A DNA stretch of 64,000 nt from Methanothrix soehngenii GP6 (GTDB taxonomy: Archaea; Halobacteriota; Methanosarcinia; Methanotrichales; Methanotrichaceae): contig NC_015416.1 of assembly GCF_000204415.1 (NCBI RefSeq), positions 2,542,001 to 2,606,000 of the forward strand, in the 5' to 3' direction. The first letter of the stretch is position 1; every line of letters starts with the position of its first letter. Made by a program: the position numbers and the translations under genes. Below are positions 42,356 through 51,639 of this stretch, in pieces. Below the pieces are notes generated by a model. It searched no databases. It was not told where the DNA came from and worked only from the letters and a program-made list of their open reading frames with translations.

Positions 42356-42409
42356 ATCATTTCCTCAACTAAGCTCGCTTCATACCGATAGAGGAACTCC
42401 CTCATCTCT

Positions 42410-43150
42410 TCAATCCTTTCCGGCATCCTCATCCATCTCCTTCAAGCGCTGCCGCAAGAGAAAATCGCGGAATTGATCCTCGTCGGGCAGATCGGGCAGC
42501 ATGCTTTGCCTGTATGCCTCATCCAGTTGATTCATCCCCTCTTTTAACTCTTCATGAGTAGGATCGTGCATTACGGGCTCATAGCTAATCCTGGCCTCTC
42601 TCAGCAGCTCGATTCCGAAGTTGATGCTCCTCAGAGCAGTGCGATATCCTTTGCCCGGCCTCTTGACCAATCCAGCGCCGGACAATTTAAGCTGCCCGGT
42701 CTCGGATTCAATCTGGCTTTCTGCCATCCCTTTTATGGAATGATAGCTTTCCCGGCAGAGGTTTGCCTGCACAATAGCTGATAGCTCCTCCTGAAGGGCA
42801 GAAGGCATAATCACCAGGGGGCTGGTCGCATACCAGATGGCATTGATGTTTCCTTTGATGAGCAGGTCGATGAGGTGGCCGATCTCCCAGCCCAGGGTAT
42901 CATAAATCCCTCCCCTTCTCGCGACCATCTCCTGGCGGATTGTGGCCGGGAACTTCTCCCCTCGCAGGATTCTCCTTGTGGGGACGGTATAGATCATAAC
43001 CAGGTCGATATCGCTCGTTTCATTCTCCATCTTCCACATATGAGAGCCGACGCAGCTGATGTATTGGATCCTCATCCCCCTGCCTTTGACCGTCTGTGCT
43101 GCCTTCAGCTCCGATATGGGCAGGTCCTCAAAATCGATCTGTTCGATCAT
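42410..43150 (-). CDS. Nucleotidyltransferase-like protein
   Basis: About 246 residues from ATG 43150, chosen because GGAGGGAAGG lies just upstream; ATG 43171 would add seven. The Pol-beta-type nucleotidyltransferase core has CVGSHMWKMENETSDIDLV, the GS...DxD motif that holds two Mg ions. The C-terminal half is helical, like YcgL-type predicted nucleotidyltransferases. Substrate unknown. It lies between ubiX and the deoxyhypusine synthase gene on the same strand. Confidence 0.75.
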   Translation of the reverse strand: MIEQIDFEDLPISELKAAQTVKGRGMRIQYISCVGSHMWKMENETSDIDLVMIYTVPTRRILRGEKFPATIRQEMVARRGGIYDTLGWEIGHLIDLLIKGNINAIWYATSPLVIMPSALQEELSAIVQANLCRESYHSIKGMAESQIESETGQLKLSGAGLVKRPGKGYRTALRSINFGIELLREARISYEPVMHDPTHEELKEGMNQLDEAYRQSMLPDLPDEDQFRDFLLRQRLKEMDEDAGKD

Positions 43151-43175
43151 CAATGGCCGCCTTCCCTCCATATCA

Positions 43176-44087
43176 CTATTTTTTCAGCCTCTCCAGCGCC
43201 GCCCCCACCATCAATGGTAGGGTAATTGTCGCGTCCCCGTAAACCGTCACATAGCTTGCGCTCTCCGATATCTTGCCCCAGGAGATGGCCTCGGATAGCG
43301 TTGCCCCGGACAAGCCTCCGTTCTCTGGGGTATCCGTGGTGAGCTGAATCGCGAGATCAAAGCTATTTGGTGTGACCAGCATGGACTGCAGGGTGAAGTT
43401 CTTGGGAACCCCTCCTCCAACGATCACAACTCCCGCCCTCTCACTGTTGTAGCAGATGTCGACGATCTCCCTGATATCGGCAAATGCGTCCACAGAGAGC
43501 TTTTTCGTCTGGCTGAACATCCAGGCCTGCAGGCCGATCATGGAGTCGGGAAGAGCGGGACAGAATACGGGCACCTCCATGTCGTATGCTGAGCGCAATA
43601 TTGATCGCTCGTCACTTATCCTGCTGCCCAGGATGTTCAACAATTGCCTGCCGGATATAGATTCAGCGCTTTCCGGAAAGATGCTTTGCATCAGCTCCTC
43701 GAAGGCCACGAAGTCCTCATCCCTGATGAATACATCATAGATCCGGCTCACCCCTATAGTTCGGAGGGAGGAGTCATTCGATTCGGCACATCCCAGGGTG
43801 TGGCAGCTATAGGACTCTATTATATCATGCACCAGGTTCGCTCCGGTTGTCACCAGCACATCCACATGGCCGCCCCGAATCAGATCTGAGACCACATGCC
43901 TCATCCCTGCCGGGACCATAGCACCCGATAGGGTTAGAAATTTTGTAAAATCTCCAGAAAGCATTCTTTCGTATATGTCCGCTGCCTGGGCCAGCCTTCT
44001 GGCTCCAAAGCCACATTGGCTCCATCCCCTGACCAAAGCATCTATGCTCATCCCCGGCTCGATCTTTAGCTGATGTACTGCATCCAT
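43176..44087 (-). CDS. dys: Deoxyhypusine synthase
   Basis: 303 residues from ATG 44087, chosen because AAGGTG precedes it; the frame extends 11 codons further. Family marks are LTLSGAMVPAGMRHVVSDLI, TTGANLVHDIIES and GGGVPKNFTLQ with the enzyme Lys that forms the imine intermediate. It transfers the aminobutyl group of spermidine to a Lys of aIF5A using NAD. This is a universal archaeal/eukaryotic enzyme and supports archaeal origin of the window. Confidence 0.94.
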   Translation of the reverse strand: MDAVHQLKIEPGMSIDALVRGWSQCGFGARRLAQAADIYERMLSGDFTKFLTLSGAMVPAGMRHVVSDLIRGGHVDVLVTTGANLVHDIIESYSCHTLGCAESNDSSLRTIGVSRIYDVFIRDEDFVAFEELMQSIFPESAESISGRQLLNILGSRISDERSILRSAYDMEVPVFCPALPDSMIGLQAWMFSQTKKLSVDAFADIREIVDICYNSERAGVVIVGGGVPKNFTLQSMLVTPNSFDLAIQLTTDTPENGGLSGATLSEAISWGKISESASYVTVYGDATITLPLMVGAALERLKK

Positions 44088-44175
44088 TTTATTCACCTTA
44101 ATGATGATAATGCCCGCCAAATAGTCCTGGAAAATTGTGATTGAACTTATGCAACGCGAAATTTTTTCTCATAAA

Positions 44176-44220
44176 CCTTTTATACCAGGCCTTATGTTTA
44201 GCTTTTACGGAGGATAAACA
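44176..44220 (+). promoter_or_regulatory. fpo operon promoter and ribosome site
   Basis: CTTTTATACC at 44177-44186 is a good archaeal TATA box, with ATAAAC as a possible BRE just before it. The predicted start is near 44207-44210. GGAGG at 44209-44213 precedes ATG 44221, so the leader would be very short if these positions are right. Confidence 0.5.
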
Positions 44221-44625
44221 ATGGCCGGCGAACCGATGGCAGTGGTTTATTATATACCACTTATTATATTTTTGATAATGGGAGCTATAGTGCCCATTGC
44301 GGCTCTGGCAGCTATAAAAATCATAGCGCCGAATAAACCTAGCCGCCAAAAGCTATCGATATACGAAGGAGGGCTGAAACCAATCCGCGACGCCAAGATC
44401 CAGTATAGCGTTCAATATTACCTTTTCGCAATCGTTTTTGTGATATTCGATGTTGAGGTTTTGTTCTTATACCCCTGGATCTATGTCTACGCGAACGAAG
44501 CCATGCAAAAGTTCATGGTCTTCGGATCAATGAATATTGCCGTCTTCGAGATGCTCCTATTCATCATTGTATTGCTGGTTGGACTGATTTATGCAATCAA
44601 GAAGGAGGCTTTGCGTTGGGTATAA
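44221..44625 (+). CDS. fpoA: F420H2 dehydrogenase subunit A (NuoA-like)
   Basis: 134 residues with three membrane segments. KLSIYEGGLKPIRDAKIQYSVQYY is the long NuoA loop, in part, and the FDVEVLFLYPW motif of TM2 is intact. FpoA sits in the membrane arm next to FpoH and helps couple electron flow to proton pumping. First gene of an eleven-gene operon; its stop overlaps the fpoB start. Confidence 0.95.
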   Translation: MAGEPMAVVYYIPLIIFLIMGAIVPIAALAAIKIIAPNKPSRQKLSIYEGGLKPIRDAKIQYSVQYYLFAIVFVIFDVEVLFLYPWIYVYANEAMQKFMVFGSMNIAVFEMLLFIIVLLVGLIYAIKKEALRWV

Positions 44626-45188
44626 GCGATGTCATACCCGTGCCTGTATGTATCGATGAGGAGATTGAGAAGTGGACTATATTCGGCCAGCCCGTCACTG
44701 AGGTCTGGTTCACCACCACTGAGAAGATCCATGAGATCATCCAGATGGGGCCCATCAAGAATATCTTCAACTGGGGCAGAAAGAATTCCGTATACTTTTT
44801 AATGCAGCCTATGGGCTGCTGTGGTGTGGAGATGTTCGTCTTCGGAGCTGCACCCTATGACAGCGACCGGTTTGGATGCATTCCGAGAAACACCCCCCGA
44901 CAGACGGATGTGATGATCATCTCCGGTTACTTGACCCGGAAATACCTGCCGGTCTTCAAGAACCTGTGGGAGAACATGCCTGAGCCCAAGTGGTGCATAG
45001 CCATTGGTGAATGCGCTATATCCGGCGGGCCGTTCTATGATTCCTACAACATCATCCAGAACACAGGCGACTATTTCCCCATTGATGTCTACATCCCCGG
45101 ATGTCCGCCACGCCCTGAGCAGTTCCTTGAGGGGCTCATGAATCTCCAGGAAAAGATCAAGCAGCGTAAGGACTTGCGAGACTATTAA
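44616..45188 (+). CDS. fpoB: F420H2 dehydrogenase subunit B (NuoB-like)
   Basis: 190 residues from TTG 44616, supported by a perfect AAGGAGG at 44604-44610 and overlap with fpoA. The four Cys ligands of the terminal N2 [4Fe-4S] cluster are visible: PMGCCGVEMF, GECAISGG and IPGCPPRPEQF. Electrons pass from N2 to methanophenazine at the FpoB/D/H interface. Confidence 0.96.
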   Translation: MGISDVIPVPVCIDEEIEKWTIFGQPVTEVWFTTTEKIHEIIQMGPIKNIFNWGRKNSVYFLMQPMGCCGVEMFVFGAAPYDSDRFGCIPRNTPRQTDVMIISGYLTRKYLPVFKNLWENMPEPKWCIAIGECAISGGPFYDSYNIIQNTGDYFPIDVYIPGCPPRPEQFLEGLMNLQEKIKQRKDLRDY

Positions 45189-45202
45189 GGAGGGATCTTT
45201 TC

Positions 45203-46915
45203 TTGACAAATGCAAGCGAGGTCTTAAGCTCGATCCAGTCCGCCTTCCCTGCAGCGGTATCAGACGGCAAAGTGGAGTCGGATGACAGGTTATGGGTCAC
45301 AGTTGACTCCAAGAAGATCCGGGATGTATGCAAATACATGACCGATAAGCTCGGTTTCGACCACTACGCAGGTTCAGCAGGGGTCGACTGGATCGCCAGA
45401 AATGAGATGGAGGTCGTCGAGATCATGGCCAGCTATGGAATTCATAATGTAGTGGCCATGCTGAAGGTTAAAACGCCACGCGACAATCCATCTGTCCCTT
45501 CCCTTGTCGATATGTACTGGAATGCCAACTGGTATGAGAGAGAGACTTGGGAGATGTTTGGCATCAACTTCGAAGGGCACCCAGAGCTGTATCCACTTCT
45601 CCTGTCCGATCCATTGGTTGGGGTCTGGCCCTGGAGAAAGGATTTCAAGGGCTATCCCGACCTGACCACTGGAGAGAGGGCGGTGCAGATCACCACCCCC
45701 GAGGGCTATACCGAATACCGCTTCCCGCCCACTCCTGCCGAGATCGAGGCGGGGACAGTGGTGACCGAGAGGCCCAAATATCCCACATTCCGGGAGAGAG
45801 AGGAGGCCCATATCAAATCCGATTCGGAGATGATCATGCATCTTGGGCCGCAGCATGCCATGGTTCCCGGTCCTTTCCTGCTCGATATACTGGTTGAAGG
45901 AGAGAGGGTCAAGAAGGCCTTCCTCGATCTGGGCTATATCCACAAGGGCATCGAGAAGATCATGGAGAACAGAAGTTGGCTCCAGGGGATAACCTATACC
46001 GACAGGATGTGCTACGTCGCGGCCCTGAGCAACAACGAGTGCTACTGCGGAGCAGTGGAGAGGCTTTTGGGCCTGGAAGTACCCCTGAGGGCTCAATACA
46101 TCCGGGTCATCTTGGAGGAGCTTTCCAGAATCCAGAGCCACCTGATAGGCACTGGCGAGTTCCTGACCCTGATCGCTGGGGTGGGCTTTGCCCCCTGGCA
46201 GTACATGATCATGGATAGAGAGAAGATCATCTCTCTGATTGAGAGCGTCACCGGAGCCAGGCTGACTCATTCATTCGTCCGCTTTGGAGGGGTAAGAAAC
46301 GACCTTCCAGAGGGCTTCGACGAGCAATGCCGAAAGGTCTTTCCCTACATGAAGTCCAGGATCGAGGAGTTCATTGAGCTCTTCGCCCAGGATCCCATCT
46401 ACCATGCCAGGATGGAGAATATCGGCTCCATATCGCCCGAGACCGCTAAGCGCATTGGCTGCGCTGGAAGGGTGCTGAGGGCAGCGGGCGTTCCTTATGA
46501 CATGAGAATTGAGGATCCCATCCTGGTCTATCCGGAGCTTGACTTCAAGGTGGTCACCGGAACCCGTGGCGATTCGGCGGACAGAATCGATTGCACTCTA
46601 AGGGAGATGCTGGAGAGCATTCATATCATAGAGCAATGTCTGGATAAAATTCCCTCCGGACCGATAAAGACCGAGGCCAAGATTCCCAAGAAGATTCCCG
46701 CAGGCGAGGCCTACTATCGGGTCGAGGACCCGCGCGGAGAGATGGGAATGTACGTCATCAGCGACGGAGGCGACAAGCCATACCGGGTGAAGGTAAGAGG
46801 GCCTTTCTATGCTACATTCCAGACTTTGACTCCGCTTCTTGAGGGAGTATACATTGCGGATGCGGTGGCAATTGCCGGAAGCATGGACGGCTGCCCATCT
46901 GAATCTGACAGGTAG
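45203..46915 (+). CDS. fpoCD: F420H2 dehydrogenase CD fusion (NuoCD-like)
   Basis: 570 residues from TTG 45203, with AAGGAGG at 45189. Residues 1-195 are FpoC/NuoC-like (WYERETWEMFGINFEGHPEL, then WPWRKDFKGYP). A linker leads to the FpoD/NuoD-like part from about 205 (MIMHLGPQHAMVPGPFLLDI, then CYVAALSNNECYCGAVERL). FpoC and FpoD are separate genes in Methanosarcina mazei; here one frame encodes both with no stop or shift, like E. coli NuoCD. The C-terminus GSMDGCPSESDR differs from the usual GSIDIVLGEVDR-like end near the quinone pocket. Confidence 0.95.
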   Translation: MTNASEVLSSIQSAFPAAVSDGKVESDDRLWVTVDSKKIRDVCKYMTDKLGFDHYAGSAGVDWIARNEMEVVEIMASYGIHNVVAMLKVKTPRDNPSVPSLVDMYWNANWYERETWEMFGINFEGHPELYPLLLSDPLVGVWPWRKDFKGYPDLTTGERAVQITTPEGYTEYRFPPTPAEIEAGTVVTERPKYPTFREREEAHIKSDSEMIMHLGPQHAMVPGPFLLDILVEGERVKKAFLDLGYIHKGIEKIMENRSWLQGITYTDRMCYVAALSNNECYCGAVERLLGLEVPLRAQYIRVILEELSRIQSHLIGTGEFLTLIAGVGFAPWQYMIMDREKIISLIESVTGARLTHSFVRFGGVRNDLPEGFDEQCRKVFPYMKSRIEEFIELFAQDPIYHARMENIGSISPETAKRIGCAGRVLRAAGVPYDMRIEDPILVYPELDFKVVTGTRGDSADRIDCTLREMLESIHIIEQCLDKIPSGPIKTEAKIPKKIPAGEAYYRVEDPRGEMGMYVISDGGDKPYRVKVRGPFYATFQTLTPLLEGVYIADAVAIAGSMDGCPSESDR

Positions 46916-46927
46916 GAGGGAGAGGAT

Positions 46928-47980
46928 TTGGACGGAATAATAGATACCATCACCCAATTTGCTGCCCAGGAGCCGGCAATATTCGCCCTGATCATAGGCA
47001 TAATCGGCGCAGCGGTGCTTTCTGCCGTGGTCAATGTAGGCGCAATGCTGGTGATCTGGGCAGACAGAAAGGTAATGAGCGATTTCTGCAACCGGTTCGG
47101 CCCCAACCGGGTGGGTGGCAGATGGGGTATACTTCAGCTGGGCGCTGATGCCATCAAGCTATTCACCAAAGAGGATGTCATACCTGCAGGAGTCGATAAG
47201 GGGGTCTATGTCTGGGCTCCTATTATCGCCTCTGCCGGCACCATGCTGGTGGCTGCAGCCATACCATTTGGAGCACTGCATATCGGTGGCAAAAACTACC
47301 CCCTGGTAGTCGCCAATATGGATATCAGCGCTTTTTATGTGGAAGCAGCTCTCAGCATCATGTCCATTGCCGTCTTCATGGCCGGGTACAGCTCGAACAA
47401 TAAGTACTCAATCCTCGGAGCCTTCCGAGGCATTGCCAGGATGATCGCCTATGAGGTTCCAATGGGCGTTTGCGTCATATCCGTAGCGGTCATGGCCCAT
47501 AGCCTCAACCTGGTGGAGATCGTAGAAAGCCAGACCGTTTGGTATGCATTTGCCCAGCCGCTGGGATTTGTCATCTTCATGATCGCCCTGGTGACTGACC
47601 TGGGAAGAGTCCCATTCGACCAGAGCGAGGCAGAAGAGGAGATCATCTGCGGCTACAGCACCGAATACAGCGGTATCAGGTGGGGTCTCCTATACTTCCA
47701 GGAGTACAATAACTTCCTCTTGGGATCCATTCTGGTCTCGCTCCTGTTCCTGGGCGGATGGCATGGACCGATTATACCCATACCCCTTCTGGACATGGTA
47801 TCGCCTATGATCTGGCTGCTCATGAAGGTTATAATCGTTATTTGGTTCATAATATTGATCAGGGCTGCTCTCTTCCGTCTGAGAATAGATCAGGTGACTG
47901 ACCTGGGATGGAAGTGGATGCTGCCTTTATCCATATTGAATCTGGGGTGGGCAGTAATAGTGGGCTCATACTTTGCATGA
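46928..47980 (+). CDS. fpoH: F420H2 dehydrogenase subunit H (NuoH-like)
   Basis: 350 residues from TTG 46928 (GGAGGGAGAGG upstream). Eight membrane segments. NuoH marks are RFGPNRVGGRWGILQLGADA, TKEDVIP and PFDQSEAEEEIICGYSTEY, the acidic loop lining the E-channel and quinone cavity. Forms the methanophenazine access tunnel with FpoB and FpoD. Confidence 0.96.
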   Translation: MDGIIDTITQFAAQEPAIFALIIGIIGAAVLSAVVNVGAMLVIWADRKVMSDFCNRFGPNRVGGRWGILQLGADAIKLFTKEDVIPAGVDKGVYVWAPIIASAGTMLVAAAIPFGALHIGGKNYPLVVANMDISAFYVEAALSIMSIAVFMAGYSSNNKYSILGAFRGIARMIAYEVPMGVCVISVAVMAHSLNLVEIVESQTVWYAFAQPLGFVIFMIALVTDLGRVPFDQSEAEEEIICGYSTEYSGIRWGLLYFQEYNNFLLGSILVSLLFLGGWHGPIIPIPLLDMVSPMIWLLMKVIIVIWFIILIRAALFRLRIDQVTDLGWKWMLPLSILNLGWAVIVGSYFA

Positions 47981-47992
47981 GGTGGCTGTAAG

Positions 47993-48574
47993 ATGTTGAA
48001 GAGAAAGATGATAAAGAACTTCACCTGGCCTTTGAAGACCGCCTCGCGGGAGATAGAAGTCACCAGGCTCTATCCCGAGTTCATGATGGAGCTGCCTGAT
48101 GCAGAGAGAGGGATTCATGAGCTGGATGCCACCATATGCATCGGCTGCGGCTCATGTGCTAGAGTCTGTCCCAACAGCTGCATTGAGATGGTGCACTTCA
48201 AGTTCGGAAATCCCCTCAAGAACAAGAAGATGCAGTTTCCGCAAATCGATTACGGAAGATGTATGTTCTGCGGCCTGTGCGTGGATGAATGCCCGGTCGA
48301 ATGCCTCAAGATGGGAAAGAAGGTCATCATGGCTGGCTGGGAAAGAAAGGACATCGTGAAAGGTCCTGATTTCCTGGCCACCAAGAGGTTCTCAGCCAAA
48401 GAGGTAGCAGACCTGGAGGCCGAGGCAAAGAGGATTGCTGCTGAGAAGGCCGCTGCCAAGAAGGCTGCGGCAAAAGATGCTGCAGCCGCAGGCGACAAGA
48501 AGCCAGCCAAAGAGGGAGCAAATGCAGAAAAGAAGAAGGCGGTGGCCAAACCCGCAGAAGGAGGTGCTTCCTGA
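47993..48574 (+). CDS. fpoI: F420H2 dehydrogenase subunit I (NuoI-like) with Ala/Lys tail
   Basis: 193 residues. Two [4Fe-4S] motifs, CIGCGSCARVCPNSC and CMFCGLCVDECPVEC, match the N6a/N6b clusters that feed N2. From about residue 135 the protein changes to a low-complexity Ala/Lys/Glu tail of some 58 residues (AAAKKAAAKDAAAAGDKK), not part of the NuoI fold. The tail may contact another subunit or an electron donor, or may be a disordered extension. Confidence 0.95.
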   Translation: MLKRKMIKNFTWPLKTASREIEVTRLYPEFMMELPDAERGIHELDATICIGCGSCARVCPNSCIEMVHFKFGNPLKNKKMQFPQIDYGRCMFCGLCVDECPVECLKMGKKVIMAGWERKDIVKGPDFLATKRFSAKEVADLEAEAKRIAAEKAAAKKAAAKDAAAAGDKKPAKEGANAEKKKAVAKPAEGGAS

Positions 48575-49005
48575 TGTCGGAAAAAGAACCTGAAAAAAAT
48601 GTGATTAGAAGCATATTCGAGCTGCTGGTGCTTTTGCTTGCCCTCGGAGTCATCTTCGGCGGACTGGCGGTGATAATATTCCTGTCCCCCTGGTCCAAGA
48701 CGATATTGGACAGGCTGCTGGACTACGATATTCGCTTTGCCATAGAGCTTTTGGCATTTCTGGCCATAGCGACAATTATTGTCCTTTTATCGGCGCTGAC
48801 GGTCCTGGTCAAGAATATTGTGCATAGCGCTCTTTACCTGCTGGGAACCTTTGCTGGAGTGGCTGCGCTCTACATATTCATGAATGCCCCCTTCGTGGGT
48901 GTGGCTCAGATCCTGGTTTACATTGGTGCAGTGGGAGTTTTGATACTCTTCGCTGTGATGCTCACCAGGAGGACGATTATGGAGGAGTCTCATGGCGAAA
49001 TTTAA
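48574..49005 (+). CDS. fpoJ: F420H2 dehydrogenase subunit J, N-terminal part
   Basis: 143 residues, ATG overlapping the fpoI stop by one base (TGATG). TM segments 1-3 of NuoJ with YIGAVGVLILFAVMLTRR. The second part is the next gene. A split fpoJ is usual in the Methanosarcinales operon, so it is not treated as damage. Confidence 0.9.
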   Translation: MSEKEPEKNVIRSIFELLVLLLALGVIFGGLAVIIFLSPWSKTILDRLLDYDIRFAIELLAFLAIATIIVLLSALTVLVKNIVHSALYLLGTFAGVAALYIFMNAPFVGVAQILVYIGAVGVLILFAVMLTRRTIMEESHGEI

Positions 49006-49255
49006 GCTCATTATACTGACTCTGGCCTTCCTTGCTGCCCTGGTGGCTTCACTTTCGGTAACCGATTGGGGACCGGTCACAGAGCACCCGCTCGGCTACG
49101 CCCCTTCGGAGGGGATGAGGCTTCCTGAGAGCGGTGTAGGAGACATAGGGTTTGAGATCTTCACCACCTATGTCTTCTCCTTTGAGGTTCTGGCCCTGGT
49201 CCTGACCGCAGCCCTGGTCGGAGCGATCTGGGTGGCAAGAAAGGAGAACGCCTAG
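48992..49255 (+). CDS. fpoJ: F420H2 dehydrogenase subunit J, C-terminal part
   Basis: 87 residues with two membrane segments and the NuoJ-like ending [20 protein letters not shown]. It starts 14 bp inside the preceding gene and supplies the last helices of the NuoJ fold. Confidence 0.88.
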   Translation: MAKFKLIILTLAFLAALVASLSVTDWGPVTEHPLGYAPSEGMRLPESGVGDIGFEIFTTYVFSFEVLALVLTAALVGAIWVARKENA

Positions 49256-49293
49256 GGAGGGCGACAAAGAATGACAAGGAGGGAAGTTTACCG

Positions 49294-49596
49294 ATGATAC
49301 CGTTGGAGCTTTACATATTGCTGGCATCCATCATGTTCACCATCGGCTTGTACGGCCTCATCACACAGAAGAACGGAGTCAAGCTGATGATGTGCATCGA
49401 GCTGCTGCTCAATAGCGCCAACATCAATCTTGTTGCCTTCTCAGCCTACCAGCCTAATATGAACGGGCAGGTATTCGCCCTGTTCTCCATAGCGCTGGCG
49501 GCAGCTGAAGCGGGTGTTGGATTTGCTATATTGATCGCACTATACAGGCTATACGGAACCATTGACCTGGATAACATAAACACCATGAGGTGGTAG
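49294..49596 (+). CDS. fpoK: F420H2 dehydrogenase subunit K (NuoK-like)
   Basis: 100 residues, three membrane segments. The two conserved Glu of the proton path are in [18 protein letters not shown] and [24 protein letters not shown] precedes ATG 49294. Confidence 0.95.
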   Translation: MIPLELYILLASIMFTIGLYGLITQKNGVKLMMCIELLLNSANINLVAFSAYQPNMNGQVFALFSIALAAAEAGVGFAILIALYRLYGTIDLDNINTMRW

Positions 49597-49599
49597 TCT

Positions 49600-51639
49600 T
49601 TGTATTCCGATTTAGCTTATCTGATTGTTGGGCTGCCTGTACTGGCATTTGTGCTGTGCCTCTTCTTTGGCTGGCACCTGCCCAGAGGCGGTGGATTTAT
49701 CACCGTCCTGGCGACGTTAGGCGCCTTCATTATATCCTTTGGAATATTCCAGGAGATCTATCCCGGTGATATCGTCCATCAGTCGATGCACTGGTTTGGC
49801 GATTTCAATGTGGGAATACTGATAGATCCACTGTCACTGATTATGCTGCTCATGGTGTCCCTCGTGGTCACTTTGATCCATATCTACGGCAATGGATACA
49901 TGAATGGCGACCCGGGCGCAGCGAGATACTTCGCCGAGGCGGCACTGTTCTCCGCTGCTATGCTGGGACTGGTCTACGCAGATAACCTGCTTCAGCTCTT
50001 CATATTCTGGGAGCTGGTGGGACTGTGTTCCTATCTCCTGATTGGATTCTGGTACCGGAAGCCATCTGCAGCAGCCGCTGCCAAGAAAGCATTCCTCACT
50101 ACCCGTGTGGGCGATGTCATGTTCCTGGCGGCCATAATTGTGCTTTACAACAACCTGGTCAACCTGAACATCACCCTCAATCCAGGAGAGTACCTTTTGC
50201 AGTTCCCGGTGATCTATGCTCATATCGCCGAGATACCGCCAGATCAGCTGACTCTCATTGCTCTGGGCCTTTTGGGTGGTGCAGTGGGCAAGTCAGGTCA
50301 GTTCCCCCTGCATGTCTGGCTTCCTGATGCCATGGAGGGTCCAACCACCGTCTCCGCCATGATCCATGCGGCCACGATGGTTACCGCCGGTGTATTCCTG
50401 GTAGCCAGGATGTTTCCCCTGTTCTATGCCGCACCTCACGGCCTGACCGCGGTAGCGGCAGTGGGAGCATTCACAGCCCTGTTCGCAGCCACCATGGGCC
50501 TGACGGCGTTTGATATCAAAAGAGTGCTGGCTTTCTCCACTGTCTCTCAGCTCGGTTTCATGATGGCCGGTCTTGGTGTGGGAGCAGCAGTGGGAGCATT
50601 TGCGGTGGGCGTTTCCATGTTCCACCTCATTGGCCACTCATTCTTCAAGGCCCTGCTCTTCCTCTGTGCCGGCTCAGTCATCCACGCCGTCAATACCAAT
50701 GATATGCGTGAGATGGGCGGGGTTGGGAAGTACATGAAGTGGACCATGTACACCATGCTCATAGGCTCATTATCCCTGGCAGGATTCCCCTTATTCACGG
50801 GATTCTTCTCCAAGGATGAGATCATCATGATCGCTTATGAGTACGGCATAGCGATCAACTTCCTGCCCTACATCTTCCTCATACTGGCGGCGGTCCTGAC
50901 AGCCATCTACACCTTCAGAATGTGGTTCTCCGTCTTCACGGGCAAAGAGAGATCTAACTACGGAAAGCACGAGTCTCCCTGGGTTATGCTGGGGCCGCTG
51001 GTGATTCTGGCCATATTCGCCTTCGCATTCGGCTTTGCCGCTCAGCATGACTTCTACAACTATCTGGACTCCAACTTCGAGCATTATGACATGGATTTCG
51101 TTGAGCTGGGCATCATCGGAGGCCATGCGCTTATTGAAGAGCATGGTGCTGCTGCCGAAGAGGGCGAGCATGCCTCTGCTGAGGAAGGCCATGGCGCGGC
51201 TGCTGAAGGAGAGGGAAGCCATGCGATACCATTGCACATTCAGCTACTGCCCTATATTGTGGCTTTGGGCGGCATTCTGATAGCAGCCCTGTTCTACTGG
51301 GATCGGGTCAAGAAGTTCGACCCCAGCCAGGTGACCGGGGATAAGGATCCAATCAGAAAGATGCTGCTGAAAGGCTACTACCAGCATGAGATCATGACCG
51401 GCTGGATATGTGAGGGAATAGTCTACGGCACGGCTCTGATCAGCAATACGATAGACATCAAGATCGTTGATGGCTGGCTCAACTGGCTCAGCGCCTGGGT
51501 CATGGGCTTTGCAGGTCACGTGAGAAAGGTTCAGACGGGCGTGGTGCAAAACTACGTCACTGCTTTAATGCTAGGGATAGTGGTGCTGGTGATTGCAATT
51601 GCTGCTATCAGTCTGGCAATGGAGGTGGGCCTGATATGA
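49600..51639 (+). CDS. fpoL: F420H2 dehydrogenase subunit L (NuoL-like)
   Basis: 679 residues from TTG 49600, with GAGGTGG in the fpoK end as ribosome site. Antiporter-like core with FWELVGLCSYLLIGFWYRKP, LPDAMEGPTTVSAMIHAATM and KRVLAFSTVSQLGFMMAGLG. A hydrophilic insert near residues 510-545 is rich in His, Glu and Ala (EEHGAAAEEGEHASAEEGHG), before the long lateral helix region. It pumps protons at the distal end of the membrane arm. Confidence 0.95.
   Translation: MYSDLAYLIVGLPVLAFVLCLFFGWHLPRGGGFITVLATLGAFIISFGIFQEIYPGDIVHQSMHWFGDFNVGILIDPLSLIMLLMVSLVVTLIHIYGNGYMNGDPGAARYFAEAALFSAAMLGLVYADNLLQLFIFWELVGLCSYLLIGFWYRKPSAAAAAKKAFLTTRVGDVMFLAAIIVLYNNLVNLNITLNPGEYLLQFPVIYAHIAEIPPDQLTLIALGLLGGAVGKSGQFPLHVWLPDAMEGPTTVSAMIHAATMVTAGVFLVARMFPLFYAAPHGLTAVAAVGAFTALFAATMGLTAFDIKRVLAFSTVSQLGFMMAGLGVGAAVGAFAVGVSMFHLIGHSFFKALLFLCAGSVIHAVNTNDMREMGGVGKYMKWTMYTMLIGSLSLAGFPLFTGFFSKDEIIMIAYEYGIAINFLPYIFLILAAVLTAIYTFRMWFSVFTGKERSNYGKHESPWVMLGPLVILAIFAFAFGFAAQHDFYNYLDSNFEHYDMDFVELGIIGGHALIEEHGAAAEEGEHASAEEGHGAAAEGEGSHAIPLHIQLLPYIVALGGILIAALFYWDRVKKFDPSQVTGDKDPIRKMLLKGYYQHEIMTGWICEGIVYGTALISNTIDIKIVDGWLNWLSAWVMGFAGHVRKVQTGVVQNYVTALMLGIVVLVIAIAAISLAMEVGLI

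Noticed and set aside
48574-49255. Frameshift splitting fpoJ
   Set aside because: A two-gene fpoJ with overlapping ends is the normal layout in Methanosarcinales.
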